Below the pieces are notes generated by a model that saw nothing but the letters and a program-made list of their open reading frames with translations, was not told the DNA's origin and did not search any database. 64,000 bases of DNA from Pelagibius sp. Alg239-R121. GTDB taxonomy: Bacteria; Pseudomonadota; Alphaproteobacteria; Kiloniellales; Kiloniellaceae. The stretch covers positions 372,001-436,000 of the forward strand of contig NZ_CAMZOF010000001.1 in the NCBI RefSeq assembly GCF_947331435.1, in the 5' to 3' direction. The translations under genes were made by a program, and so were the position numbers. Below are positions 52,649 to 61,853 of the stretch, one piece after another. Numbering within the stretch: the stretch's first letter is position 1; the number at the start of each line of letters is the position of its first letter.

Positions 52649-53682
52649 CCCAGATTTCTCGAAATAAAGGGCCCGATCGTGTTGGCGACAGGCAACGGCA
52701 GCTTACGCCAGGCCGAGATGAAGATGCTGTATTTTGGGTTTGTCGGATTAACTTCAGGCAGCGCATCCGCACCCAGAAGCTTAAACTCGTGCACGAGAGG
52801 TTCGGGTTCAAACCCCCAGTGTTTTTTGAAGTCGAAGGCCCCCGTTCCGCGCTTACTCCGTCCGAAATCGAACACCCGATAGCCGGCCTCGCAAGACCGG
52901 CGCATCAGATCCCAATACATAAAGTCGTTGATCGCGAGTTTCCGGTCGCTCGAGGTGCCGCCACCGTAGTAGGGGACCACCTCGTCGCGAAAATAAAACG
53001 ACATGACTCCGGCAACGGGCCGCCCCTCATGGGTTACGGTCAGGATCTCGCAGTCATCGCCAAAGACTTCTTTCAACATCCGGAAGTACTTGCGCGAAAA
53101 CACCGGTGTTCCGAGGTTCCGCACGCTTTCCGCATAGATCCGATGCAGGCGTTCGGTATCTTCGTCGAGCTCTCCAACCAGTCCAGACTTTAAACCCTTG
53201 CGCACCATCGCCCGTTGTTTACGTGGAATTGCGGCGAGGTTCTTATCCGGGTCGGGATCCATGCTCTTTCTGAAGGTGACGTAGAGATCCTCTTTGCGCG
53301 CCCAGTCCGCATGGACTGGTGATCTCAGCCGCAACTCGAGATAATCGACTCCCAAAGAAGCCGCGAGCGCTTCCGCTTCGCCATAGAGCGCCGACTGGGC
53401 TTCGGCATTCGAGGACGCCGCGCCTCCGTACACACAAAAAGCATTGGAAATCAGTGCATTACCGAACAAGCGGCTGCGCACATGTACGAGGGGCAGAACT
53501 CCGGTCAGTTCACCATTCTCTTCTGCATAGAGAAAGTAACAGTCGTGACCGAAACTCTCCTCGACCACCTTTTTCCAACCGGCTCGGTGGAAAAACGTTG
53601 CCGACTCACAGGATTCCACGAAAGCATCCCATTTACTTACGGCCGCATCATCAAGGCGCCTGATTACAATCCCCCCTACCAC
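52645..53682 (-). CDS. XrtA-system-associated FemAB-like GNAT protein
   Basis: 345 residues, starting at a GTG (53682) with GAGG 5 bases upstream. Two GNAT-like folds as in FemAB aminoacyltransferases: ATFFHRAGWKKVVEESFGH, YFLYAEENGELTGVLPL, VSKMDPDP-type linker, then VAGVMSFYFRDEVVPYYGGG and FDFGRSKRGTGAFDFKKHWG. The family (TIGR03019-like) is tied to exosortase A loci. FemAB relatives use aminoacyl-tRNA to add amino acids to a cell-wall precursor, so this one may add an aminoacyl group to the polysaccharide unit. Substrate unknown. It begins 7 bases after the deacetylase stop codon. Confidence 0.93.
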   Translation of the reverse strand: MVGGIVIRRLDDAAVSKWDAFVESCESATFFHRAGWKKVVEESFGHDCYFLYAEENGELTGVLPLVHVRSRLFGNALISNAFCVYGGAASSNAEAQSALYGEAEALAASLGVDYLELRLRSPVHADWARKEDLYVTFRKSMDPDPDKNLAAIPRKQRAMVRKGLKSGLVGELDEDTERLHRIYAESVRNLGTPVFSRKYFRMLKEVFGDDCEILTVTHEGRPVAGVMSFYFRDEVVPYYGGGTSSDRKLAINDFMYWDLMRRSCEAGYRVFDFGRSKRGTGAFDFKKHWGFEPEPLVHEFKLLGADALPEVNPTNPKYSIFISAWRKLPLPVANTIGPFISRNLG

Positions 53683-53689
53683 AAACGCC

Positions 53690-54628
53690 TCACGCCGCCA
53701 TACGATGACGTTCGAGAAAGACCCGGTCGACCCGGTCCCAGGAGAAGTCGTTCAGGACCACCCGCAGCCGTGCTTCCATGCGCCCCAGATTGGTGTAGTG
53801 ACGGAACTTGGATTTGGCCGAAGCGCCCGGAATCCGCGGTTGCTCGGGATCGATTTCCCAGGGATGGAAATAGAACATGCATGGCTCGCCGTCCTGCTGG
53901 TTCACGCGCCGCATGGCCCAGCGGGAATAGAGATAGGGCAGCAGGCGAAAATAGCCGCCGCCGCCACAGGGAAATTTTTTACTGCCGACAGTCACCGTCG
54001 TGACCGGTATTTCCAGGAGATCGTTGTCTTTTGATGGCGTGAAAGCAAATCTCGGCGCCGACGGCATGCCATAGAGATCATGATTAATCGGATAGACGCT
54101 GGAGCTGTAGACATGCCCTTCACGCGCCAACACATCGAAGGCCCAGGGTGTGCGCTCGTCGATCGAAAAACTGGCGGCGCGATAGCCGGTCACAGCGCAG
54201 CTTCCGATATCCTCCAGGATGGCTTTGGTTCGATGGACATCTGCCTGGAACTGATCTTCGGTCTGATGATGAACACGGGTGTGCTCGTATCCATGGCTGG
54301 CCAGCTCGTGGCCTTCCGCGACGATACGACGAATCAAATCGGGATAGCGTTCCGCAACCCAGCCCAGAGTGAAAAACGTCGCTTTTGCGCCATGATCGGC
54401 AAACATCTGAAGAATGACGTCGGTGTTTCTCTCGACCCGGCAGCCATGACTGTCCCAGTCATCACGGGTGATCTGATCTGCAAAGGCAGAGACCTGGAAG
54501 TAATCCTCAACGTCGACCGACATGGCATTGACGATGCCACCGCCGGCCACCGCACGACTGCTGTGATCTGATTCCGCCGCGATGGCGCCTGCCGCCGGCG
54601 TATCGGACATTTCCGTGTCTCGTTCCAT
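53690..54628 (-). CDS. XrtA-system polysaccharide deacetylase
   Basis: 312 residues. NodB-type fold: NAMSVDVEDYFQVSAFAD holds the catalytic Asp and metal-binding Asp, HELASHGYEHTRVH the metal-binding His pair, followed by GYRAASFSIDERTPWAFDVL and FYFHPWEIDPEQPRI. The match to the exosortase A group (TIGR03006-like) is clear, including the Gly-rich KKFPCGGGGYFRLLPY. It should remove acetyl groups from an N-acetylated sugar in the polymer. There is no signal peptide, so the action may be cytoplasmic on the lipid-linked unit. GGAGG lies 6 bases before the ATG. Confidence 0.94.
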   Translation of the reverse strand: MERDTEMSDTPAAGAIAAESDHSSRAVAGGGIVNAMSVDVEDYFQVSAFADQITRDDWDSHGCRVERNTDVILQMFADHGAKATFFTLGWVAERYPDLIRRIVAEGHELASHGYEHTRVHHQTEDQFQADVHRTKAILEDIGSCAVTGYRAASFSIDERTPWAFDVLAREGHVYSSSVYPINHDLYGMPSAPRFAFTPSKDNDLLEIPVTTVTVGSKKFPCGGGGYFRLLPYLYSRWAMRRVNQQDGEPCMFYFHPWEIDPEQPRIPGASAKSKFRHYTNLGRMEARLRVVLNDFSWDRVDRVFLERHRMAA

Positions 54629-54736
54629 TTACCGCCTCCATGGCGAGCGCTGTGAAGCTAACGGGCTACTGCGCAACCGCCGACACCCACCGGTTTCCAC
54701 ACGAACGGCATCAGCCGCAGAAACCAATCCTTCGGG

Positions 54737-55729
54737 TTAATTCTTACCGCGCCCACTCTCCAGCGCGGAGACGCGTTGAAACAATCTGTCAAGATCGGGA
54801 TTCGTACTCGACGAACCGTCGGAAAGCCCGTTGGAGCCCCCTGTTGTCAGTCGGGCGTCCTGCGGCGTCTCTATGACATCGTGATTGTCGCGCGCCAGCG
54901 TCATGGGAGGAAGAGCAGCTCCCTCCTTGCGCATGTCGAGAACCACATCCTCAACATCCTCTGCTTCGATCTCGTGCCTGTCTTCAAGATAGCTTGCAAG
55001 GAGCAAACGGTCGCAGAGAAGGTTTATACGCCGTGGAACACCTGCCGTTTCGGAATAAATAATCGGATAAGCCGCTTCGTTGATGCGTGGATCTTCCTGC
55101 CAACCGACCAGTTTGAGACGATGTTCGACGTAAGAGCGCACCTCATCGGCATCCAGCGGCTGCAAGTGGTACGTCGCAATGACCCGCTGACGCAACTGCT
55201 CCAGACTGGCACTCGCGAGGGTTCTGCGAAACTCCGGCTGTCCGACCAGATAAATCTGCAACAGCGATTTGTGTTCACTCTGGAAATTCGACAGCATCCG
55301 CAGCTCTTCGAGTGAAGAATGCTTCAGGCTTTGCACTTCGTCGATAATCAGCAGTGGACGGCTGCCATCGCGATGGCATTCGAGCAGGAAAGCCTCGATC
55401 CGCTTCAGAATGGTCGCCTTGTCCGCACCTTCCTGCGAAAGACCGAATGAAGCCGCAACCAGGCGCAACAGACTGTCCGCCTCGATCTGCGTCGTCACGA
55501 CGCGCGCCGTAATCAGCCGCTGCCCCTGCAACGAGGACAGGAAATAGTCCATCAGGGTGGTTTTGCCAGCCCCGACTTCACCGGTTATGACGATGAAACC
55601 TTCACCTTTGCTCAGACCATAGGTCACGTAGGCAACCGCTTTCTTATGCGGCTGACTCGTATAGAAGAACCGGTAGTCCGGGGTGAGCTGGAACGGAAGC
55701 CCTGTCAGATTGTAGAAATCGGTATACAT
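54737..55729 (-). CDS. XrtA-associated ATPase (ExeA/GspA-like)
   Basis: 330 residues of AAA type. FYNLTGLPFQLTPDYRFFY at the start, Walker A GEVGAGKTTL, Walker B RPLLIIDEVQSL and the sensor segments LVGQPEFRRTL and TAGVPRRINLLCDRLLLA identify the exosortase-linked group (TIGR03015-like). Such proteins are thought to power or control assembly of the export machine at the cytoplasmic face. The C-terminal 60 residues are low-complexity. Ribosome site AAGG is very close to the ATG. In many loci a gene for an outer-membrane protein lies between this gene and the kinase; here they are only 74 bp apart. Confidence 0.93.
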   Translation of the reverse strand: MYTDFYNLTGLPFQLTPDYRFFYTSQPHKKAVAYVTYGLSKGEGFIVITGEVGAGKTTLMDYFLSSLQGQRLITARVVTTQIEADSLLRLVAASFGLSQEGADKATILKRIEAFLLECHRDGSRPLLIIDEVQSLKHSSLEELRMLSNFQSEHKSLLQIYLVGQPEFRRTLASASLEQLRQRVIATYHLQPLDADEVRSYVEHRLKLVGWQEDPRINEAAYPIIYSETAGVPRRINLLCDRLLLASYLEDRHEIEAEDVEDVVLDMRKEGAALPPMTLARDNHDVIETPQDARLTTGGSNGLSDGSSSTNPDLDRLFQRVSALESGRGKN

Positions 55730-55803
55730 ATCCTTAGGCCGGATCCCTTTGTTGCGCTGCGGCCCGTAATCTAGCCTTTAACGCTATCGCCTGTGTGTGA
55801 AGC

Positions 55804-57042
55804 TTATGATTTCTCAATGTCGCCGTACGCATAGTATCCGCCGTAGTAGGACCCAAACTGCGTCGCACCGAACTGTGGGCGTGCCTTGTTTAGAACCATA
55901 CCGATGTTTGGACAGGTGCTGATCAGATCCAGTGCCGACTTCACCGCCGAACGGCGGGTTCCTTCGGCTTCCACCACGAAAATGATCTGATCGGCATGAC
56001 GCGCCAGGATCGACGACTCTGTCGTTGCCAGTACGGGCGGCGCATCGAATACGATAATCCGATCCGGATACCGCTTGGAAATCTCCTCGACCAAACGTTT
56101 CATGCGCGTGCTGGCGAGCAGCTCCGTCGACATGTGGTTCGGTTTGCCGGCCGGTATGATCGAGAGAGACTCGACATTGGTCCGGAGAATCACGTCGCCC
56201 ACATCGAGCGACGGATCTTCCAACAGATCCAAGAGTCCCTTGTCCGCGGAGATGCCGAGCCGGCTTACAATACTCGGGCGTGAAAGATCGCCATCAATTA
56301 ACAGGACCGTCAGGTCTTTCTCGGTCGAAATGCTCATTGCCAGGTTAATCGCGGTAAAGGTCTTCCCTTCGCCCGGGACCGCACTGGTGACCATGATCAG
56401 ATTGTGCAGGTTGCTGTTTTCCTGCCAACGGTTGCGCAGAACAGAGTTCTTGATGATCCGAAACTCTTCGGTCGTCAGCGAACGTCCTCGGTCTGGCGTC
56501 AGAATTCCTTCGACCCGCAGGCGATTAAAATCGATCATTACCTGCCGGCTGCCACGCGCTGGAAGCGTCGTGCCCGTCGGCGCGGCTGCGCCATTGGGGG
56601 AATAGGTGCCTGTAGGAGGCGTATGTTCCGCGGGGGCGGGTACTGGCCGGGCCGGTTCGGCCTGCACTGGCATCGGCTGAACAGGAGCTGCCTGAATGGG
56701 AGCTGCCTGGACCGGTGCTGGTTGGACCGGTGCTGGCTGGACCGGCGCAGGTTGAACGGGTGTCGGCTGAGCCTGGGCCGGCTCAACAGGCTCTGCGTGA
56801 ACCGGGGCCGGCTGCGGAACCGGCACGGGTTGTTGCTGAGGTATCGCCTGGGCGACAGGCTCCTGCGCAGATTCCACCGGTGCCGGCTGCACGGAAGCGG
56901 CCTCCACGGAAGAAAGGACGGTTTCAACCGGCGGAAAGTTCTGATGCGTGCTCGCAGACCCCAACTTCGCGGCTGCTTTTTCAACCAGTGAAGGGCCGCC
57001 GCGCGCCTTGGCCTTAGACCTGCTGCCGTCTGGACGGTCCAT
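55804..57042 (-). CDS. XrtA-associated tyrosine autokinase
   Basis: 412 residues. The C-terminal kinase domain has Walker A SAVPGEGKTFTAINL (about 219-233), Walker A' VLLIDGDLSRPS and Walker B RIIVFDAPPVL, as in BY-type kinases, and a tyrosine cluster at the end (YYGGYYAYG) for autophosphorylation. The first ~170 residues are different: a linker with at least eleven copies of a P-V-x-A/P pattern (QPAPVQ, QAAPIQ, QAEPVR), forming a long stiff arm. It works with the chain-length protein encoded 27 bp upstream to control polymer length and export. The family is tied to exosortase A loci (TIGR03018-like). Confidence 0.94.
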   Translation of the reverse strand: MDRPDGSRSKAKARGGPSLVEKAAAKLGSASTHQNFPPVETVLSSVEAASVQPAPVESAQEPVAQAIPQQQPVPVPQPAPVHAEPVEPAQAQPTPVQPAPVQPAPVQPAPVQAAPIQAAPVQPMPVQAEPARPVPAPAEHTPPTGTYSPNGAAAPTGTTLPARGSRQVMIDFNRLRVEGILTPDRGRSLTTEEFRIIKNSVLRNRWQENSNLHNLIMVTSAVPGEGKTFTAINLAMSISTEKDLTVLLIDGDLSRPSIVSRLGISADKGLLDLLEDPSLDVGDVILRTNVESLSIIPAGKPNHMSTELLASTRMKRLVEEISKRYPDRIIVFDAPPVLATTESSILARHADQIIFVVEAEGTRRSAVKSALDLISTCPNIGMVLNKARPQFGATQFGSYYGGYYAYGDIEKS

Positions 57043-57069
57043 AACTCAGTATCCCCTCATCTCAAAACC

Positions 57070-58731
57070 TCAGTTGTCGCCGAATACGCCGGAGATCAGC
57101 GGCATGAGTTTGCTGGAAATCGTTTCGTTGAGTACCGCCGGAATGTTTCCACTTTCCCTTACAATATCCAGATTACTTAATCCGACCTGCTGCTCAAGAC
57201 GCATCAAGGATCCATAAGTACCGACCATCGCCACAAGAACTATCGCCGTGCCTGCCAGCTTGGAAAAGCCCCAGCCGCGTTTGGTCAGATCCTGGACCGC
57301 GGTCACCGTACCCAATACCGGGAGCGCAAAAGCCGCGCCAAGATTGGAGGCATCGTGGAAAGTATCCTGAATAAAGATCATCACCCACGACAGTCCGACC
57401 CCTGCGCCAAGGCCTGCGAACAGGACAACCGTCAAAAACAAACCGCGGTTCGGTCCATCAGGCAAAGCCGGAATTTCAGGCGGATCTACGATACGGAACT
57501 GCACGGGTTCGGCACTGACTTCGCGCTCCTGCGAAAGCCGGGCAGATTCACGTCGCTTGAGAAGCTCGTCGTAATTGGTTTTGATGATCGCGTAATCGCG
57601 GTTCAGCTTCTTCAGCTCGGCCTCAACAGCCGGTACATTTGCACGCAGCCTCTCGAGCTCCTCGATCTGACCCTTGATCTGGTCCACGCGGCGTTGATTG
57701 ATCTGAATGATCGACTGCTGCTCGATCAGGCGCAGCTGCATTTGCGCGTAGAGCGGATTTGGCACGCCCGTTTCTTCGGCCGGCTGGTCTCCGATGCTGA
57801 GCTCGCTCTCCAACGCCGCTTCCAATTCGCGTTCGTTTTTCGCTTCCAGCGCTGCCAGTCTGCGCTGCGCAATCACGACGTCTGGGTGCTTTTCCGTGTA
57901 ACGGGTCAAGAGTTCCTGGATCTGCGCCTCAATCTCAATAATCCGCAGCGTCGTGTCCGATGGCGGCCCCGAGCTCAACCCAATATTTGAAGCGCCGCCG
58001 ATCAGTTCCGGCACGGATGCCAGTTCACGCTGCAGGAGCGCGCGCTGGGTAATTGCGGCATTCAGATTGTTTTCTGCAGACACCAGACCGCTCTCAGCCC
58101 GCTCGACCCGGCCGTGGTAGCCGGCCGCTCCCGGAAGAGCATCGAAGTTTTGCTGCTTGAAATTGGCGAGGCGCTCTTCGGCCTGCTCGAGCTGACGCTC
58201 GTAATCCTTGATTTGTTCGCCGATAAACCGCTGGGCCGTGTCCATATCATCGCGGCTCTGACCCAGGTTACCCTCGACGAAGATCGTCAGCAGGGCATCG
58301 ACAACGTCGCGTGCACGAACCGGATCACCATCCTCGAAACTGACCTTGAAGAGGTTCCCGCCGTTCGACTGAACCCTGGTTTTATCGTCCAGCCGTTCGA
58401 TCAAGCGCTCCATCTGATCCGGTGTCGTCGCGGTGATGTCCAGATCGGTCATCCGGGCGACTTTTTGCAGATTTGGCCGGCTGAGCAGTGTCTGCTGCAT
58501 AAGCCGGATTTCGGAGCGGATGTTGGTATCCACCGCCAGTCCCTGCAGCAAGGGCCGCAACATGCTGGCCGTATCGACGTACAGACGGCCGGACGCAACG
58601 TACACGTCGGGAATGGTTGCAACGTAGAACCAACCGCCGATGCACACGAGCCACGCCGTGATCATCGCATACCAGCGCCGCTGCCATACTGCGTTACAAT
58701 AGAATATAAACTGTGCGTAGATGTCGCTCAT
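57070..58731 (-). CDS. XrtA-system polysaccharide chain-length determinant (Wzz type)
   Basis: 553 residues. One membrane segment near residue 20-40 (WYAMITAWLVCIGGWFYVAT), a long periplasmic coiled coil (EQAEERLANFKQQNFDALPG and further heptads), then PPEIPALPDGPNRGLFLTVV with a second membrane segment and a third near the C-terminus. This order marks the exosortase A group (TIGR03007-like), which is longer than plain Wzz. It sets the polymer length and contacts the tyrosine autokinase encoded next. First gene of a long, tightly packed operon that runs to the amidotransferase at 47746; a 758-bp gap lies upstream. Confidence 0.94.
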   Translation of the reverse strand: MSDIYAQFIFYCNAVWQRRWYAMITAWLVCIGGWFYVATIPDVYVASGRLYVDTASMLRPLLQGLAVDTNIRSEIRLMQQTLLSRPNLQKVARMTDLDITATTPDQMERLIERLDDKTRVQSNGGNLFKVSFEDGDPVRARDVVDALLTIFVEGNLGQSRDDMDTAQRFIGEQIKDYERQLEQAEERLANFKQQNFDALPGAAGYHGRVERAESGLVSAENNLNAAITQRALLQRELASVPELIGGASNIGLSSGPPSDTTLRIIEIEAQIQELLTRYTEKHPDVVIAQRRLAALEAKNERELEAALESELSIGDQPAEETGVPNPLYAQMQLRLIEQQSIIQINQRRVDQIKGQIEELERLRANVPAVEAELKKLNRDYAIIKTNYDELLKRRESARLSQEREVSAEPVQFRIVDPPEIPALPDGPNRGLFLTVVLFAGLGAGVGLSWVMIFIQDTFHDASNLGAAFALPVLGTVTAVQDLTKRGWGFSKLAGTAIVLVAMVGTYGSLMRLEQQVGLSNLDIVRESGNIPAVLNETISSKLMPLISGVFGDN

Positions 58732-59489
58732 CTCGACGCTCGACCGTCCTTTAAGTACGTCCTAATTTCGTGCTTCGTAGGATAAATTTGCAATCTGCAG
58801 CTTTGTGCTAGGCGCATTTTCTATCCGATTTGTTTAAAGATTCAATATTAACAATTCCTGACAAGCAGGTGATTTTTGTTGGCGCAATGACTTTGTGCAG
58901 ACAACAAACTCACTACAACCAGCCCAACTTCCGCAAAGAACTCCCGGGCAGCTACAATCAGCACTGCCATCTTCCTGCATCAGCCTGAGCAACGATTGGC
59001 GTGGTATCCTTCTCGCTTTCCAGGTCAGTTAAGTCCCAATTGTGGCAGGACAATGACAAGTTTCCGTTCACACACCCAATTGATTTGTACGTGAGGTTGA
59101 AGCCCAGGGCTTCACGGCGTCAATCGTCCAACAGTTTCGTTTCCCAGATAGCTGTCTCGCCACCAACAATGTTCGTATACGTGTTTTAACCCTTTGGCGT
59201 ACAGGAAATCGAGAAATTTTTTAATCAGTTCAATGTGAAGCCGCCATAACGTCGATCGATTCTGCAGTATATTCGACCTATTTTTAACCTTCCGATCACT
59301 CCGAATGGCCGGCCAGGACAGCAAATCAGCAATCACGCCTTCCCCGCGCAGCATCGGATAGAGGGCAAATGCACTTAGCGGCCTAAATCTACTCTTAATT
59401 GCAACAACATCCAAATAAACACGCACTTTAAACGCGCGAGGGGCGCCATCACGGCACCCCTCTTAATAGCATCTAGTGATACAATAAAA
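58732..59489. other. long intergenic region between the chain-length and export genes
   Basis: 758 bp without a supported gene; a 104-codon minus frame from 59426 shows no recognisable sequence or ribosome site. It should carry the promoter of the long XrtA operon. I looked for a -24/-12 element in the reading direction and found none with proper spacing. The break is unusual because export and chain-length genes are normally adjacent. Confidence 0.4.
59438..59462 (-). terminator. probable terminator after the export lipoprotein gene
   Basis: On the minus strand GAGGGGTGCC, loop GTGAT, GGCGCCCCTC form a 10-bp stem with one G-T or mismatch pair, about 28 bases after the stop codon. The following tract is only weakly T-rich (GCGCGTTT), so efficiency may be modest. 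Confidence 0.55.
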
Positions 59490-60125
59490 CTAGAAAACGC
59501 TTTCCGGTACGATCAGAACGTCACCAGGCAGGATCGCAACATTCGCGGTAATATCGCCGTCCTTGATCAAATCGTCCAAGCGAACCCGGAATTCTTTCTG
59601 ATCGTCACCGACCAGCCGCACGATCGTCGCGTCGTTACCGTCTGCGAACTGCGTCAGTCCCCCGACCGAAATCATCACGTCGAGCGCCGTCATATTTGCG
59701 CGATAGGGAATGGCCCGCGGTTGAGACGCCTCGCCAAGCACCCGTACCTGTTGGGTGAAAGGACCGACGAAACCAGTCACGATGATGGTTACGATCGGAT
59801 CTTGAACGAATACCGCCAGCTTTTCTTCGATTTCGCGCGCCAGCTCACTCGGCGTTTTGTTGGCAGCTTCCAGATCCTCCATCAAAGGAACCGAAATGCG
59901 GCCGTCCGGCCGAACCGGAACTGAAATCGTCAGCTCCGCATTACGCCAGACAAAGATATTCAAGTTGTCGCCGGCACCAATCCGATACATCGGAGCAACC
60001 GACTCTTCCCCCAACTTGGCGGCCGGAAGATCTCCCTTATCACCGGAACAACCAACGAGGAACAACGTAGCCCCCACCACCAAGGCGGTAAGAACCTTTT
60101 TTGCACCCAACGGACTAAGAACCAT
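59490..60125 (-). CDS. XrtA-system exopolysaccharide export lipoprotein
   Basis: 211 residues. Lipoprotein signal peptide with lipobox LVGC (Cys 26). The mature protein has a polysaccharide-export domain (YRIGAGDNLNIFVWRNAELT, VPVRPDGRISVPLMEDLEA, TPSELAREIEEKL) and a SLBB domain (VRVLGEASQPRAIPYRANMT, ALDVMISVGGL, ILPGDVLIVPES). It matches the exosortase A export family (TIGR03027-like), related to Wza. As an outer-membrane lipoprotein it should form or line the export channel for the polymer. GAGGGGG lies about 6 bases before the ATG. It is separated from the rest of the locus by 758 bp and has its own terminator. Confidence 0.93.
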   Translation of the reverse strand: MVLSPLGAKKVLTALVVGATLFLVGCSGDKGDLPAAKLGEESVAPMYRIGAGDNLNIFVWRNAELTISVPVRPDGRISVPLMEDLEAANKTPSELAREIEEKLAVFVQDPIVTIIVTGFVGPFTQQVRVLGEASQPRAIPYRANMTALDVMISVGGLTQFADGNDATIVRLVGDDQKEFRVRLDDLIKDGDITANVAILPGDVLIVPESVF

Positions 60126-60338
60126 CTGGACCCCCTCAAGCTATTACAGTGGGTTTTACACCCAACCTCTTCGCTGGTAAAGACGCGGTGAGCCGAAAGT
60201 CCTTGAAAAATAGGCTCGTTCACCGTGATCACCACGCTTATAGCGCTAAATCGGTTAAGATTTAACCATGCTTTTTCTCTCGCACCATGGCCTCGAATCG
60301 GCAAAAGCCATTGCGTTCTGACTGTCTCTACGCCCGGA

Positions 60339-61853
60339 TCAGCCGCTCGCCGCCGTGTCAGGAAGCCGATAGAGCTTGATTCCCGGATGCCCTTCGGAGA
60401 GAGCGTTCTTCAGTTTATAGGGCAGGAAATCTTCCACACCGATCATCCTGAGGATCGTCCCCGCAAGCTTCGAGCTCGGCGTAACGGTCTCAAGCAACTC
60501 CCAGGATTCCTGCGGCTGGTAGCTGCCGATGACCTCCTCCGACACCCAGTTGTCCAGGGATTGTGCGCGCGGCTCGTTGTAAAGATAGAGGCTTCCCGGC
60601 GGCGGCGGCGCCTTCAACACGGATTTTCCATCGTCGCTCCATTTCAGCAGCAGTTCCGCACGGCGATGTGTCAGAGGGTCGGTGTAAAGAGCTTCCCCAT
60701 AGCGCGCGGCGGCAGCCGTGAGCGCTCTCTCACCGAACATATGGTTCCGGTTTTCCACATAGATTCCGGCAAAGTTGCCCGCCAGAACCAACAGCAGCAC
60801 CGCAGCGGCCCAAAAATGGCGGCGCAGGCGAAACGACTCGGCGATCGCGAGGGCGGTGAGGACCGAGGCGCAGATCGCCGAGATGAGGAAATATCTCGGA
60901 TTGAGTGGCAGCAAAGACTGAACGGCGCCTACGCAGAGCAGCCAGATAAGCCCCACGCTGCCGAAGAACACGGCGCTTTGACGAACCGCCGGAGAAACCG
61001 ATTTGCTCAGCAGGAGCCACAGGCCGGCAGGAAGGACGACCCAAAAAAGGACCGCAAACTCCTGATTGGCGAGTAAGACCAGCAGGGGATCGATGATCGG
61101 GTGCGCTATGACGTTGCCGGCCACATCGATGCTGCGATCGATGGTGCTGTCGTGGTTCAGGGAAATATTGATCCGGTAAAGCGGGTCGCCCGTCATGATG
61201 AAGAAATAGACGACTTCGGCGAGCCATACGGCAAAGAACCCCGCCGCCATGACGAAATGCTGAAGCCGCCGTATGCCGTAGCCGGTCAGGAACGCGACCC
61301 CGTAGAACACCAGGAAAAAGACGGTTGTTTCCCGGGTGAGAAACCCCAGCCCCGCGAGGGCGCCGGCGGCCAGAAGAAAGGGCCAACTGACCTCCCGTCT
61401 CGCCGATTCGTAAAAGCAAAACAGGGACGCGAAGATAAAGAAGGCCTCGATGATATCGACCGATGCGATGGTCGCCCAGGTCACCAGCAAGGGGCTGGTC
61501 ACCAAGAGGACGGCGCCCAGAGAAGCGGGCAGGGCGCCCAACGCGCGGTGAAGCATCAGGACAATGAGTGCGATAAGCCCCATGCCGTAGATCAGTGTGG
61601 GCAGGGTCATGGCGAATTCGCTTTCGCCCAGGGCGAGGAACGACAGAGCCATTGGAACAGTGATGGTATAGCGGACCGTGCCGTGCCCGCCGACATAGGG
61701 AAACGACTCAATCCAGCCGTAGGCCCCGTCGGCATAGGTCACATCGTCCGAACCGAGATACCCGACCCAGGCGTAGGCAACGAGCAGGAGGAACGCGACT
61801 AGCGAAAGCCCCACGACCTTGCGGGGTGAATCCGCGATAGCGGAGAACGTCAT
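60339..61853 (-). CDS. membrane glycosyltransferase, GT39/ArnT type
   Basis: 504 residues with about twelve membrane segments. The first periplasmic loop has YLGSDDVTYADGAY, the acidic pair expected in lipid-phosphate-sugar using GT-C enzymes such as ArnT and protein mannosyltransferases. A soluble domain follows at the C-terminus (from about 345). It should transfer a sugar from a polyprenyl-phosphate donor to an acceptor in the periplasm. The next two genes upstream encode a GtrA-like protein and a GT2 enzyme of the dolichyl-phosphate-sugar synthase type, which fits: donor synthesis, flipping, transfer. Overlaps gtrA-like gene by four bases. Confidence 0.88.
   Translation of the reverse strand: MTFSAIADSPRKVVGLSLVAFLLLVAYAWVGYLGSDDVTYADGAYGWIESFPYVGGHGTVRYTITVPMALSFLALGESEFAMTLPTLIYGMGLIALIVLMLHRALGALPASLGAVLLVTSPLLVTWATIASVDIIEAFFIFASLFCFYESARREVSWPFLLAAGALAGLGFLTRETTVFFLVFYGVAFLTGYGIRRLQHFVMAAGFFAVWLAEVVYFFIMTGDPLYRINISLNHDSTIDRSIDVAGNVIAHPIIDPLLVLLANQEFAVLFWVVLPAGLWLLLSKSVSPAVRQSAVFFGSVGLIWLLCVGAVQSLLPLNPRYFLISAICASVLTALAIAESFRLRRHFWAAAVLLLVLAGNFAGIYVENRNHMFGERALTAAAARYGEALYTDPLTHRRAELLLKWSDDGKSVLKAPPPPGSLYLYNEPRAQSLDNWVSEEVIGSYQPQESWELLETVTPSSKLAGTILRMIGVEDFLPYKLKNALSEGHPGIKLYRLPDTAASG

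Noticed and set aside
59112-59426. 104-codon minus-strand frame in the gap before the chain-length gene
   Set aside because: GTG start without ribosome site, no recognisable motif, and composition like non-coding DNA.
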